A DNA stretch of 34,263 bases from Acidobacterium sp. Its GTDB lineage: Bacteria > Acidobacteriota > Terriglobia > Terriglobales > Acidobacteriaceae. Shown here piece after piece: positions 22,950 through 31,236 of this stretch. The translations under genes were made by a program, and so were the position numbers. Numbering within the stretch: position 1 is the first letter of the stretch; each line of letters begins with the position of its first letter. The notes beneath the pieces were generated by a model, which worked only from the letters and a program-made list of their open reading frames with translations, was not told the DNA's origin and made no database searches. The stretch is from the NCBI GenBank assembly GCA_003131625.1, contig PKVY01000022.1:28695-62957 (forward strand). Direction: 5' to 3'.

Positions 22950-25337
22950 GTGAGCATTGCCGAAAAGTTCCACACCATGGAATACGGAGCCGCGCCGGAA
23001 GATCCGAAAGAAGCGGTGCAATGGCTGGAGCGGCATCACCGCCGGTTCGATGCGTTCATAGGCGGCGCGTGGGTCAAGCCGGTCAGCGGCGAATATTTTG
23101 CGACCAGCGATCCTTCCAGCGGCGACACGCTTGCCGAAATCGCTCAGGCGGATGCCGCCGATGTGGACGCCGCCGTAGCCGCCGCGCGCCAAGTCCTGCC
23201 CGCATGGCAGGCGCTCAGCGGAAACCAACGGGCGCGCTATCTCTACGCCCTCGCGCGCCAGGTCCAGAAGCATTCGCGCCGCCTGGCCGTGCTCGAAACC
23301 ATGGACAACGGCAAGCCGATCCGCGAGAGCCGCGACATCGACATTCCCCTGGTGGCGCGGCATTTCTATCACCACGCCGGCTGGGCCCAGTTACTGGAGT
23401 CGGAGTTTCCCGGCTACACCGCCTGCGGCGTGGTCGGCCAGGTCATCCCGTGGAATTTTCCGCTGCTCATGTTTGCCTGGAAAGTCGCGCCCGCGCTGGC
23501 TGCCGGCAACACCGTCGTCATCAAGCCCGCCGAAAATACCCCGCTCACCGCGCTCGCTTTCGCTGAGCTCGCGATCGAAGTGGGTTTGCCGCCCGGTGTG
23601 CTGAATGTGGTGAATGGCGGCCCGGCTTCCGGTCAGGCCCTGATCGAACATCCCGGCATCGATAAGATCGCCTTCACCGGCTCGACCGAAGTCGGCCGCA
23701 TCATTCGCAAAGCCACCGCGCAATCCAATAAGAAGCTTTCCCTCGAACTGGGTGGCAAGTCGCCCTTCGTTGTCTTCGATGACGCCGATCTCGACTCCGC
23801 TGTCGAGGGCCTCGTCGACGCCATCTGGTTCAACCAGGGCCAGGTGTGCTGTGCCGGTTCCCGGCTCCTGGTCCAGGAACGTGTCGCAGAGACCCTCTAT
23901 TCCCGAATCCGCCAGCGCATGGAAACGCTGCGCGTCGGTCATCCACTCGACAAGGCGATCGACATCGGCGCGATTGTTTCCCCGGTCCAGCTGGAATCCA
24001 TCCGCCGCATGGTCGACGCTGGAGTGGCGGAGGGCGCCCGCTGTTGGCAGCCTCGCAACCCGCTCCCCGAAAAAGGCTCTTACTTCCCGCCTACTTTGCT
24101 CACCGATGTGCATCCCACGGCGACGGTGGCGCAGGAAGAAATCTTCGGCCCCGTGCTCACCGCCATGACCTTCCGCACTCCAGCGGAGGCTGCGGAGCTG
24201 GCCAACAACACGGTGTACGGACTCGCGGCCAGCATCTGGAGCGAGAACATTAACGTTGCCCTCGATCTGGCTTCCCAGGTCAAGGCTGGCGTGGTCTGGG
24301 TGAACTCCACCAACCAGTTCGACGCAGCCTGCGGATTCGGCGGCTATCGTGAATCCGGTTATGGCCGCGAAGGCGGACGCGAGGGCATGTTCGAATATCT
24401 GACGCCGAAATGGCTGTCCACTTTGCCTCCCGCCCGATCGGCAGCCAACCGCATGGAGTCTTCCGAGGAACAAGACAACCTCGCTCCAGCGGGCTCGCCC
24501 ATCGACCGCACCGTCAAACAGTACATCGGGGGAAAACAGGCGAGGCCCGACTCCGGCTACTCCTTCCCGGTCTTCGGTCAGGAAGGTCAATTGCTCGGCG
24601 AAGCGCCTCTCGGCAATCGCAAAGACATTCGCAACGCCGTGGAAGCGGCGCGCGCGGCTTCCGGCTGGGCGCGAACCACCGCGCCCCTCCGCGCCCAGAT
24701 CCTCTACTACATCGCCGAAAACATGATCCAGCGCCGCGACGAAATCGCGCACCGCCTCGCAGCGGCCGTCGGAGACGAGCAGGCGGCGGCCGAGACCGAT
24801 CTCTCCATCGAGCGCATCTTCACCTACGCGGCGTGGGCGGATAAATACGAAGGAGTCGTCCATCACCCGCCCGGACGCAACATCACCATCGCCATGCCCG
24901 AACCAGTAGGGACCATCGGCGTTCTCGCTCCAGCGGACGCGCCGCTGCTGGGATTGCTCTCCCTCGTGCTGCCGGCCATTGCCGTGGGCAACACCGTGGT
25001 AGCTGTGCCATCGGAACGCTACCCGCTCATCATGGGCGATCTATATCAGTTGCTCGATACCAGCGACCTGCCCGGCGGAATCGTGAACCTCGTGGCCGGC
25101 AGACTGGCCGAGCTGGGCAAAACTCTGGCCGAACACGATGGCGTCGAGGCGATCTGGTGCTTCCGCAGCAATGAGGAAGCCGCGATGGTGCGCGCCGCCT
25201 CCATTGGCAACATGAAGCAGGTATGGACCAACGACGGCCACGAGTACGACTGGTTCAATCCAGCGCAGGCCGAAGGTCGCTGGTTCCTGCAACACGCCAC
25301 GCAGGTGAAAAACATCTGGGTTCCCTACGGAGAATGA
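22950..25337 (+). CDS. ALDH16-like two-domain aldehyde dehydrogenase
   Basis: 795 aa made of two ALDH units. Domain 1 (about 30-490) is complete: VIPWNFP (Asn169), FTGSTEVG (242-249), ELGGKSP (Glu266) and the nucleophile in FNQGQVCCAGSR (Cys300), so it should oxidise an aldehyde with NAD(P). Domain 2 (about 510-795) keeps an NAD-domain-like fold (PVGTIGVLAPADAPLLGLL) but stops before any catalytic cysteine and ends with VKNIWVPYGE, matching the truncated second domain of ALDH16 proteins. Start GTG 22950 has AAGGAG 5 nt upstream. It lies 29 bp after deoC and its stop overlaps the start of the toxin gene; operon with deoC is very likely. Confidence 0.92.
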   Translation: MSIAEKFHTMEYGAAPEDPKEAVQWLERHHRRFDAFIGGAWVKPVSGEYFATSDPSSGDTLAEIAQADAADVDAAVAAARQVLPAWQALSGNQRARYLYALARQVQKHSRRLAVLETMDNGKPIRESRDIDIPLVARHFYHHAGWAQLLESEFPGYTACGVVGQVIPWNFPLLMFAWKVAPALAAGNTVVIKPAENTPLTALAFAELAIEVGLPPGVLNVVNGGPASGQALIEHPGIDKIAFTGSTEVGRIIRKATAQSNKKLSLELGGKSPFVVFDDADLDSAVEGLVDAIWFNQGQVCCAGSRLLVQERVAETLYSRIRQRMETLRVGHPLDKAIDIGAIVSPVQLESIRRMVDAGVAEGARCWQPRNPLPEKGSYFPPTLLTDVHPTATVAQEEIFGPVLTAMTFRTPAEAAELANNTVYGLAASIWSENINVALDLASQVKAGVVWVNSTNQFDAACGFGGYRESGYGREGGREGMFEYLTPKWLSTLPPARSAANRMESSEEQDNLAPAGSPIDRTVKQYIGGKQARPDSGYSFPVFGQEGQLLGEAPLGNRKDIRNAVEAARAASGWARTTAPLRAQILYYIAENMIQRRDEIAHRLAAAVGDEQAAAETDLSIERIFTYAAWADKYEGVVHHPPGRNITIAMPEPVGTIGVLAPADAPLLGLLSLVLPAIAVGNTVVAVPSERYPLIMGDLYQLLDTSDLPGGIVNLVAGRLAELGKTLAEHDGVEAIWCFRSNEEAAMVRAASIGNMKQVWTNDGHEYDWFNPAQAEGRWFLQHATQVKNIWVPYGE

Positions 25338-25711
25338 TCCCCGGAATCGCGAACGACACCGCAATCGAGGGCGATTCTCTGGAGGTCTTATCGAGCTTCC
25401 CTGACGAGATCAAGCGGGCGCTCGGATTCTCCCTCCGGCAGCTCCAGATCGGCAGGCAGCAAACATCGCAGACGCGCGCCATGAGTTCCATTGGCTCCGG
25501 GGTCTACGAACTGAAGGAGTCCGACGAGCGGACGTGGTATCGGACCATCTCCTTGTCTAAAGTGGGGAACACGATCTACGTATTGCACTGCTTTGAGAAG
25601 GACAGCCGGAAGACGGACCGGCGCGACATCGAGGTTGCCAGGCAGCGCCTCAAATTGGTCAGGCAGCGATTGCAGGAGCAAAAGGCACATGAAAAGCGCA
25701 GCGGAAAATAA
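25334..25711 (+). CDS. RelE/HigB-like (phage Gp49-like) toxin of a type II toxin-antitoxin pair
   Basis: A 125-aa small basic protein starting at ATG 25334. Its core, SSFPDEIKRALGFSLRQLQ then GSGVYELKESDERTWYR and IYVLHCFEKDSRKTDRRDIE, matches the Gp49/HigB mRNA-interferase-like family, including the late F-x-K-K/D-x-x-x-T-x-x-x-E/D-I pattern. The first 20 residues are variable. Its ATG overlaps the TGA of the ALDH gene (ATGA), and the antitoxin follows 14 bp later, the toxin-first order common in higBA-type pairs. Target and activity are inferred from the family. Confidence 0.85.
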   Translation: MIPGIANDTAIEGDSLEVLSSFPDEIKRALGFSLRQLQIGRQQTSQTRAMSSIGSGVYELKESDERTWYRTISLSKVGNTIYVLHCFEKDSRKTDRRDIEVARQRLKLVRQRLQEQKAHEKRSGK

Positions 25712-25725
25712 AGCCAGCCCATATC

Positions 25726-26064
25726 GTGAAGGGGAACATCTTCGACGCGCTGGGCTTTTCCGCGTCGGAAGCCAGCGCTCTGAAGGTCAAAACCGAGATT
25801 CTGTCCGCCATTCTGGAACACGTGCGGATGAAGGGCTACACAAAGGGGCAACTTGTGGAAATCCTCGACGAGTACCAGCCGTCCGTGAGCAATTTGCTGA
25901 AGGGGAGAATCTCCCAGGTGAGCCTCGAAAAACTGCTGCGCTACGCTGACCGGCTGCATCTTCAGACGAGCATCGCGATTTGCCCGGCGCAATCCCGGGC
26001 CCGCCGCGCGAAATCTCCGACTGCAGCGACCACACGGCGCATAACGCGGAGAGCAGCAGTCTAA
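25726..26064 (+). CDS. XRE/HigA-like antitoxin
   Basis: A 112-aa helix-turn-helix protein from GTG 25726. It opens KGNIFDALGFSASEASALK, the typical start of antitoxins paired with Gp49-like toxins, followed by YTKGQLVEILDEYQPSVSNL and SQVSLEKLLRYADRL, an XRE helix-turn-helix. The C-terminus is Ala/Arg-rich and probably disordered. No ATG in this frame lies upstream; an ATG at 25689 is in another frame. It should neutralise the toxin and bind its own promoter, although transcription may also come through from deoC. Confidence 0.85.
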   Translation: MKGNIFDALGFSASEASALKVKTEILSAILEHVRMKGYTKGQLVEILDEYQPSVSNLLKGRISQVSLEKLLRYADRLHLQTSIAICPAQSRARRAKSPTAATTRRITRRAAV

Positions 26065-26090
26065 CTCGCCCCTCCTCCGTCACTGCCCAT

Positions 26091-26121
26091 TTCCGAACAG
26101 CTCCCTCCACTTCCGAACAGC
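26091..26121. repeat. Direct repeat TTCCGAACAGC, two copies 20 bp apart
   Basis: Copies at 26091-26101 and 26111-26121 in the 167-bp gap between the antitoxin and the first permease. A 20-bp period, two helix turns, would suit tandem protein-binding sites on one DNA face. The surrounding sequence is C-rich. Confidence 0.4.
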
Positions 26122-26198
26122 CGCCGCCCCCTTCCGCTCCTGCAACCAACGAAAATTCAGCCACATCCCCTTCGCCTTCGCCCACCCACCGGCGGCGC

Positions 26199-26204
26199 TA
26201 AAAT
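26199..26204 (+). promoter_or_regulatory. Candidate -10 box TAAAAT before the permease genes
   Basis: TAAAAT, with no good -35 partner, would start a transcript about 20 nt before GTG 26232, whose ribosome site AGGAGA is at 26220-26225. Weak evidence. Confidence 0.25.
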
Positions 26205-26231
26205 TGCTGATCCAAACCCAGGAGATTCCGC

Positions 26232-28697
26232 GTGACCACGTTGGCCCAGGACCTTCGTTTCGCCCTGCGACAGCTCCGAAAATCCCCGGCTTTCACTCTC
26301 ACCGCCGTCATCACCCTCGGACTCGGCATCGGCGTCAACGCCGCCATGTTCTCCGTCATCGAGCAGGTCTTGCTCCGTCCCCTGCCCTATCGCGACGCCT
26401 CGCGATTAGTCCTGATCGCTCCGCACCCCCTCAACAACGGCGCCTTCGACCCCGCCTCTCTCCCCGACGTCCGCGACTGGAAATCCCGCGCCCATGTCTT
26501 CTCCGAAATGGCCTGGTGGACCATCCAGGTCCCCACCCTGCGCAACCGCGACAGCGCCACGCTCGTCGCCCAGATCAGCGCCAGCCCCAACCTCCTCGAT
26601 GTCCTCGGCGCGCAGCCCGTACTTGGCCGCGGCTTCCTCCCTGACGACGCCAAGCCGGGTTCGACCCAGGTTGTCATCCTCGGCGACTCCACCTGGCACA
26701 AAGTCTTCAACGCGAATAAGTCCGCGATCGGTCGAACCGTCGCCATCAACGGTGAGCAGTACACGATCGTCGGCGTCATGCCGCCCAATTTCGAATTCCC
26801 GCAGGGCACCGGTGACGAAATCTATTCTCCGCTGCCCTATGACCGCTCCTTTGAGGATCGAGCCAGCTCTTCCCTCTCCGCCGTCGCTCGCCTGCGCCCC
26901 GGCGTCACCGTCGCCCAGGCGCAGCAGGAAATCTCCGCCCTCCACGCGCAGCTCCTGCACGATTACGCCGCAACCGAATCCTCCGAGCCCGTCCGCGTCG
27001 AATCCCTGCGTGAGGTCGCCACTGACAACGTGCGCTCCGGCCTTTACGCGCTCAACGCCGCCGTCGCCGTCGTATGGCTCATCGCCTGCGCCAACCTCGC
27101 CGGCCTCATGCTGGCCCGCGCCAACAGCCGCCGTCGCGAGCTCGCCATCCGCGGCGCTCTCGGAGCCGCCAAATCCCGCCTCGTCCGCCAATTCCTCACC
27201 GAAAGCCTGCTCGTCAGCCTCTTTGGCGGAGCCGCCGGCCTCGGCGCAGCCTGGGCTGCGCTGCGCGCTCTCAGCCACTACCTCGCCAACGTCGTTCCCT
27301 TTGGCGATCGCATCCACATCGACGCCGGCGTCTGCGCCGTCCTCGTTCTGTTTTCATGCCTCTCCGCAGTCGTCTTCGGCGTCGGCCCCGGTCTCTACGC
27401 AGCAAATCTGCCCGTCCAGGAAGGACTCCGCGACGGAGCCGCCGCTTCCGGTACCAGCAAAAAACACGCGCGCTGGCGCGACGCCCTGGTCATCGGCGAA
27501 ATCGGCATGACCCTGGCCCTCCTCATCGCCGCCGGACTCCTCATCCAAACCCTCTGGCAGCTCCGCCACACCAATCTCGGCTTTGCTCCCGAGCAGCTCG
27601 ACACCACCTCCATCTTCATGCCCACGCACGGCGCGTGGTGGGAAGGTGGCGACGTTAAAGCTCCCAACATCGTCACCGGTTTCTACGATCCGCTCCTGGA
27701 CAAGCTGCAGCACTCACCCGGCATGCAGTCCGTCGGCCTCGCCACCATTCGCCCCTTCACCACCAGCCATTTCACCCTCGACACCTGGCCGGCCGATGAA
27801 CCCGCGCCTCCGCAAAAGGACCAGAAGGGTGCAGCCGTCCGCGCCAGCAATTCGGGTTACTTCCGCACCATGGACATTGCCCTCACCAGCGGCCGCAACT
27901 TTACCGACGAGGACCGTCCCGGCGCGCCCCTCGCCGTCCTGGTGAACCAGGAATTTGTCCGCACCATTCTCAACGGCCGCGACCCGCTCGGCACCCGCCT
28001 CAAGTGGGACGACGATGACAAAACCCTCACCGCCATCGTCATCGGAACCATCGCCGATGTTCACCAGGATTCAGCGCGAGCTGCCTCCACTCCGGAAATC
28101 TACTTCGACCTCGATCAGTTGACGCCCGGCATGGATATGTACTCCATCCTCGCCACCTTCCACATGGATATCGTCGTGCGCACACGCCTCGCGCCGGAAT
28201 CTGCCTTCCGCGTGGTCCGCGACGCCGTGCACCAGCTCAATCCCAATCTCGCCTTCGCTGAGCAAACCACCATGCAGCAGGTGGTCGACACCTCCCTCGG
28301 TCCGCAGACCCTCGCCGCCCGCCTGCTCGCCATCTTTGGCTTCGCGGCCCTGCTCATCGCGGTCGCCGGCATCTACGGCCTCCTTGCTTATTCGGTCAGC
28401 CAGCGCACGCGCGAGCTGGGAGTCCGTCTCGCCCTCGGTGCCCAGCGCGAAAATATCCTCTGGCTCGTCCTCCGGCATGCCCTCGTTCTCCTCGCGCTCG
28501 GTGTGGCCGTCGGTCTGACCCTTGCGTGGGCTGCCAGCAGCGTCCTCCGCTCCTTCCTCTACGGAGCCATCGGCTACGATGCGGCCACCATTCTGCTCGT
28601 GGTCCTCACGCTCAGCCTCTGCGGACTCCTCGCCAGCTATCTGCCTGCCCGTCGCGCCGCCGCCGTCGATCCCGTGGAGGCGCTAAGAACCGAATAA
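26232..28697 (+). CDS. ADOP-family (MacB/FtsX-like) permease 1
   Basis: An 821-aa duplicated permease. It opens AQDLRFALRQLRKSPAFTLT then LGLGIGVNAAMFSV, the signature N-terminus of acidobacterial duplicated orphan permeases. Layout: TM1 (about 21-43), a periplasmic MacB-PCD domain (50-270), an FtsX block of three spans (275-395), TM (420-440), a second periplasmic domain, and a final FtsX block (about 698-805) with RTRELGVRLALGAQRENILW. The last residues are VDPVEALRTE. Related MacB/LolCE complexes couple ATP hydrolysis to periplasmic work on substrates, but no ATPase gene is present here. AGGAGA precedes the GTG start. It is the most divergent of the three. Confidence 0.92.
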   Translation: MTTLAQDLRFALRQLRKSPAFTLTAVITLGLGIGVNAAMFSVIEQVLLRPLPYRDASRLVLIAPHPLNNGAFDPASLPDVRDWKSRAHVFSEMAWWTIQVPTLRNRDSATLVAQISASPNLLDVLGAQPVLGRGFLPDDAKPGSTQVVILGDSTWHKVFNANKSAIGRTVAINGEQYTIVGVMPPNFEFPQGTGDEIYSPLPYDRSFEDRASSSLSAVARLRPGVTVAQAQQEISALHAQLLHDYAATESSEPVRVESLREVATDNVRSGLYALNAAVAVVWLIACANLAGLMLARANSRRRELAIRGALGAAKSRLVRQFLTESLLVSLFGGAAGLGAAWAALRALSHYLANVVPFGDRIHIDAGVCAVLVLFSCLSAVVFGVGPGLYAANLPVQEGLRDGAAASGTSKKHARWRDALVIGEIGMTLALLIAAGLLIQTLWQLRHTNLGFAPEQLDTTSIFMPTHGAWWEGGDVKAPNIVTGFYDPLLDKLQHSPGMQSVGLATIRPFTTSHFTLDTWPADEPAPPQKDQKGAAVRASNSGYFRTMDIALTSGRNFTDEDRPGAPLAVLVNQEFVRTILNGRDPLGTRLKWDDDDKTLTAIVIGTIADVHQDSARAASTPEIYFDLDQLTPGMDMYSILATFHMDIVVRTRLAPESAFRVVRDAVHQLNPNLAFAEQTTMQQVVDTSLGPQTLAARLLAIFGFAALLIAVAGIYGLLAYSVSQRTRELGVRLALGAQRENILWLVLRHALVLLALGVAVGLTLAWAASSVLRSFLYGAIGYDAATILLVVLTLSLCGLLASYLPARRAAAVDPVEALRTE

Positions 28698-28715
28698 CTC
28701 TATGGAGGCTGCACC

Positions 28716-31181
28716 ATGATCTCGCCAGCACAGGACATTCGCTTCGCGCTGCGGCAGCTCCGCAAGTCGCCCGGTTACGCGCTGGTCGCTATCATCACTT
28801 TGGCGCTCGGCATTGGCGCCAACACCGCCATCTTCCTGCTCACCTACTCCATCGTCCTGCGCAGCCTCCCCGTCCCCCATCCCAGCCAGCTCATCCGCTA
28901 CACCTTCCGCAAGGGCGAAAGTGAAATCGGGCTTTCGTATCCGCAATATCAGGCGCTGCAGAAGCAACAGTCCGTTGCCGATGGACTCTTTGCGTGGTCG
29001 TCCGCCGAAGCGACCATCGCGCGCAACGGTCAGTCGCAGAAGATCCCCATCGCGTTGACGACGGGCTCTGTCTTTCCTGTCCTTCAGCTACGTCCTGCAG
29101 TCGGTCGTGCATTCGATCCCGCCACCGGCGAACAAGGTCATGGGTGGCATCCGGAGGCGCTGCTCGGTTACGACTACTGGCGAACCGCTTTTCATGCGGA
29201 TCCCAACGTTGTCGGCCAAGCGATCCGCCTCGACAATACCAGCATTGTCATCATCGGCGTTCTCCCCCGCGGTTTCGACGGAATTGCTCCGGAACAACCC
29301 CTCGACGTTCTTCTCCCCCTCGACTACGAAGGCATGCTCAAGGACGCCATGCTGTACGAACCCGGCGCCTTTTGGCTCACCGTGATGGCCCGCCTGCGCC
29401 CTGGCGAAAGCGTGCAGCAGGCCCAGGCCAACCTCGCCGCCATTCGCAAGCAGGTCACCGAAACAGCAGACCCGTCTCACAGGTTCCTCACCGCGGGTTT
29501 CTTCGCGGACTATCGCCTCGATGTCGAGTCCGGACGAGCCGGCCGTTCCTGGCTGCGCTGGAAATACGCAAAGCCCCTCGTTGCCCTTGAAGCTCTTTGC
29601 GGCCTCATGATGCTGCTCTGCGGTGTCAACGTAGCGCTCGTGGTCGTCTCGCGCGTCAGCTCGCGTCTGCACGAATTCGCCATGCGCAGCGCGCTGGGCG
29701 CCTCGCGCACACGTCTCCTCACGCAGGTGCTCACTGAAACCCTGCTGCTGGGCGCGGGCGGTCTGACCTGCGGCGCTTTCCTCGGATGGGAGATGGCGCG
29801 TGTCCTCGTCGGCATGATCTCCAGCCCTGGCCTGCCCGAGGTCCTCGAGCTCAAGGCCGGCGCCGTTATCTTTCTCTTCGCAACCACGATCAGTCTCGGC
29901 GCAGCGCTGCTCGCAGGATTGTGGCCGGCATGGCGCGCATCGCATACTGCGCCCGCCCTCGATCTGAAACAGACGGCCTCCACACGCACGGCACACCGCC
30001 TCGGCCGCTGGATCATCCCCGCGCAGGTCGCCCTCGGCGTCGTCCTTCTCAACGTAGCCCTGCTTCTTGCCAGCACGCTCTCCAGTTATCTGCGCGAAAG
30101 CTCGGGGTTCCATGCGGACCAAACCGCCGTCGTCGAACTGAACCTCGCAGACTCCGGTCTCTCCCGCGCGGCCCAGTACACCACAGCGACCGATATCCTG
30201 CGCCAGGTCCGCAGCGCACCCGGTGTGCACGCCGCGGCGCTGATGTTCATGCCTCCGCTCAACGGCGGCTTTGCGGTGGGCGGCTACTACACGCGTGACT
30301 CCAAAGGAAACCTGCTCAGCGACCAGCAGGTGTGGCCTGAGAGCGCCACCCAGGACTATTTCGACGTGATGGGCACGCGCATCCTGGCCGGCCGCGCTTT
30401 CACCCAGTCGGACTTCGCCGGCGATCGCGTCTGCGTCATCAGCGCGGCCGCCGCCGCATTCTTCTTCCCGGGCCAGTCGGCAATCGGCAATATTCTCACG
30501 ACCGGGGACGGAAAGGAGAAAGCGTCCAATAGTGAAACTTGTCGCGTCATCGGCATCGCAGAAGACGCGCGCATGCGGAGTCTTCTCGAGCCCCCGCCCC
30601 TCGTCGTCTACTCCCCACTGCGCTCTGAAAAAGATGCCAGCTTCGCCTATACCAGCCTCGGCGTACGCGCGGCGAATCCCGCCCTCGCCACTGCAACCAT
30701 CCGCCAGGCGTTCGCCCGGGTCTTCCCCGGTGCGCCATCGCCCCACATCTGGCTCTTTGGCGACGCCGTTAACTATGACCTCAGCCGCCAGCGTCTCCTC
30801 TCCAGCGTCTCCGGCGGATTCGCCCTCCTCGCCCTCGCGCTCGTCGCCACCGGCCTCTACGGCATTCTCTCCCGCACCGTCACCGAGCGCCGCCGCGAAA
30901 TCGGCATCCGCATGGCCCTCGGCGCCCAGCGCCAGCAGATCGTCTCCAACCTCGCCCGCGGCGCCGCCCTGCGCATCGCCATCGGCGTTCTCGTCGGAGC
31001 CGCCCTCGCCGCGATGGCCGGCCGCCTCCTGCAATCTCTCCTTTACGGAGTCACGCCCGGCAGTCCAGTCATGGCCCTCGCCACCCTCGCTGTGCTCCTT
31101 GCTGTTCTGGTCTTAGCCTTTGTGTTTCCCGCAGGACGCGCCGCCTCCATCGATCCCATGGAAGCCATCCGTGACGAGTGA
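28716..31181 (+). CDS. ADOP-family (MacB/FtsX-like) permease 2
   Basis: 821 aa with the same two-fold layout: start SPAQDIRFALRQLRKSPGYA, first FtsX block with RLHEFAMRSALGASRTRLL (about residues 320-340), second block with TERRREIGIRMALGAQRQQI (about 721-740) and an end of SIDPMEAIRDE. It lies 18 bp after permease 1; GGAGG precedes the ATG by 7 nt. From LSRQRLL (DNA 30780) onward it is almost identical to permease 3, far more than in the periplasmic domains. Substrate unknown. Confidence 0.92.
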   Translation: MISPAQDIRFALRQLRKSPGYALVAIITLALGIGANTAIFLLTYSIVLRSLPVPHPSQLIRYTFRKGESEIGLSYPQYQALQKQQSVADGLFAWSSAEATIARNGQSQKIPIALTTGSVFPVLQLRPAVGRAFDPATGEQGHGWHPEALLGYDYWRTAFHADPNVVGQAIRLDNTSIVIIGVLPRGFDGIAPEQPLDVLLPLDYEGMLKDAMLYEPGAFWLTVMARLRPGESVQQAQANLAAIRKQVTETADPSHRFLTAGFFADYRLDVESGRAGRSWLRWKYAKPLVALEALCGLMMLLCGVNVALVVVSRVSSRLHEFAMRSALGASRTRLLTQVLTETLLLGAGGLTCGAFLGWEMARVLVGMISSPGLPEVLELKAGAVIFLFATTISLGAALLAGLWPAWRASHTAPALDLKQTASTRTAHRLGRWIIPAQVALGVVLLNVALLLASTLSSYLRESSGFHADQTAVVELNLADSGLSRAAQYTTATDILRQVRSAPGVHAAALMFMPPLNGGFAVGGYYTRDSKGNLLSDQQVWPESATQDYFDVMGTRILAGRAFTQSDFAGDRVCVISAAAAAFFFPGQSAIGNILTTGDGKEKASNSETCRVIGIAEDARMRSLLEPPPLVVYSPLRSEKDASFAYTSLGVRAANPALATATIRQAFARVFPGAPSPHIWLFGDAVNYDLSRQRLLSSVSGGFALLALALVATGLYGILSRTVTERRREIGIRMALGAQRQQIVSNLARGAALRIAIGVLVGAALAAMAGRLLQSLLYGVTPGSPVMALATLAVLLAVLVLAFVFPAGRAASIDPMEAIRDE

Positions 31182-31193
31182 ACCGGCGTGATT

Positions 31194-31217
31194 CCTGCAA
31201 CCTGCAACCTGTAACCT
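31194..31217 (+). repeat. Three tandem heptamers CCTGCAA/CCTGCAA/CCTGTAA
   Basis: Located in the 55-bp gap between permeases 2 and 3. A short array that could change copy number by slippage. It is about 20 bp ahead of the GGGAGG ribosome site of permease 3. Confidence 0.6.
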
Positions 31218-31236
31218 CTACTTCGGGAGGAATGCG

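Noticed and set aside
23391..24866. Antisense 491-codon open frame opposite the aldehyde dehydrogenase
   Set aside because: No domain seen, and the plus strand encodes a complete conserved enzyme.
29088..31034. Antisense 648-codon open frame opposite permease 2
   Set aside because: It mirrors a gene with strong C-ending codon use, which removes stops from the opposite strand. The translation is Gly/Glu/Ala/Asp-rich without any domain, and the plus-strand gene has ribosome site, membrane spans and family motifs.
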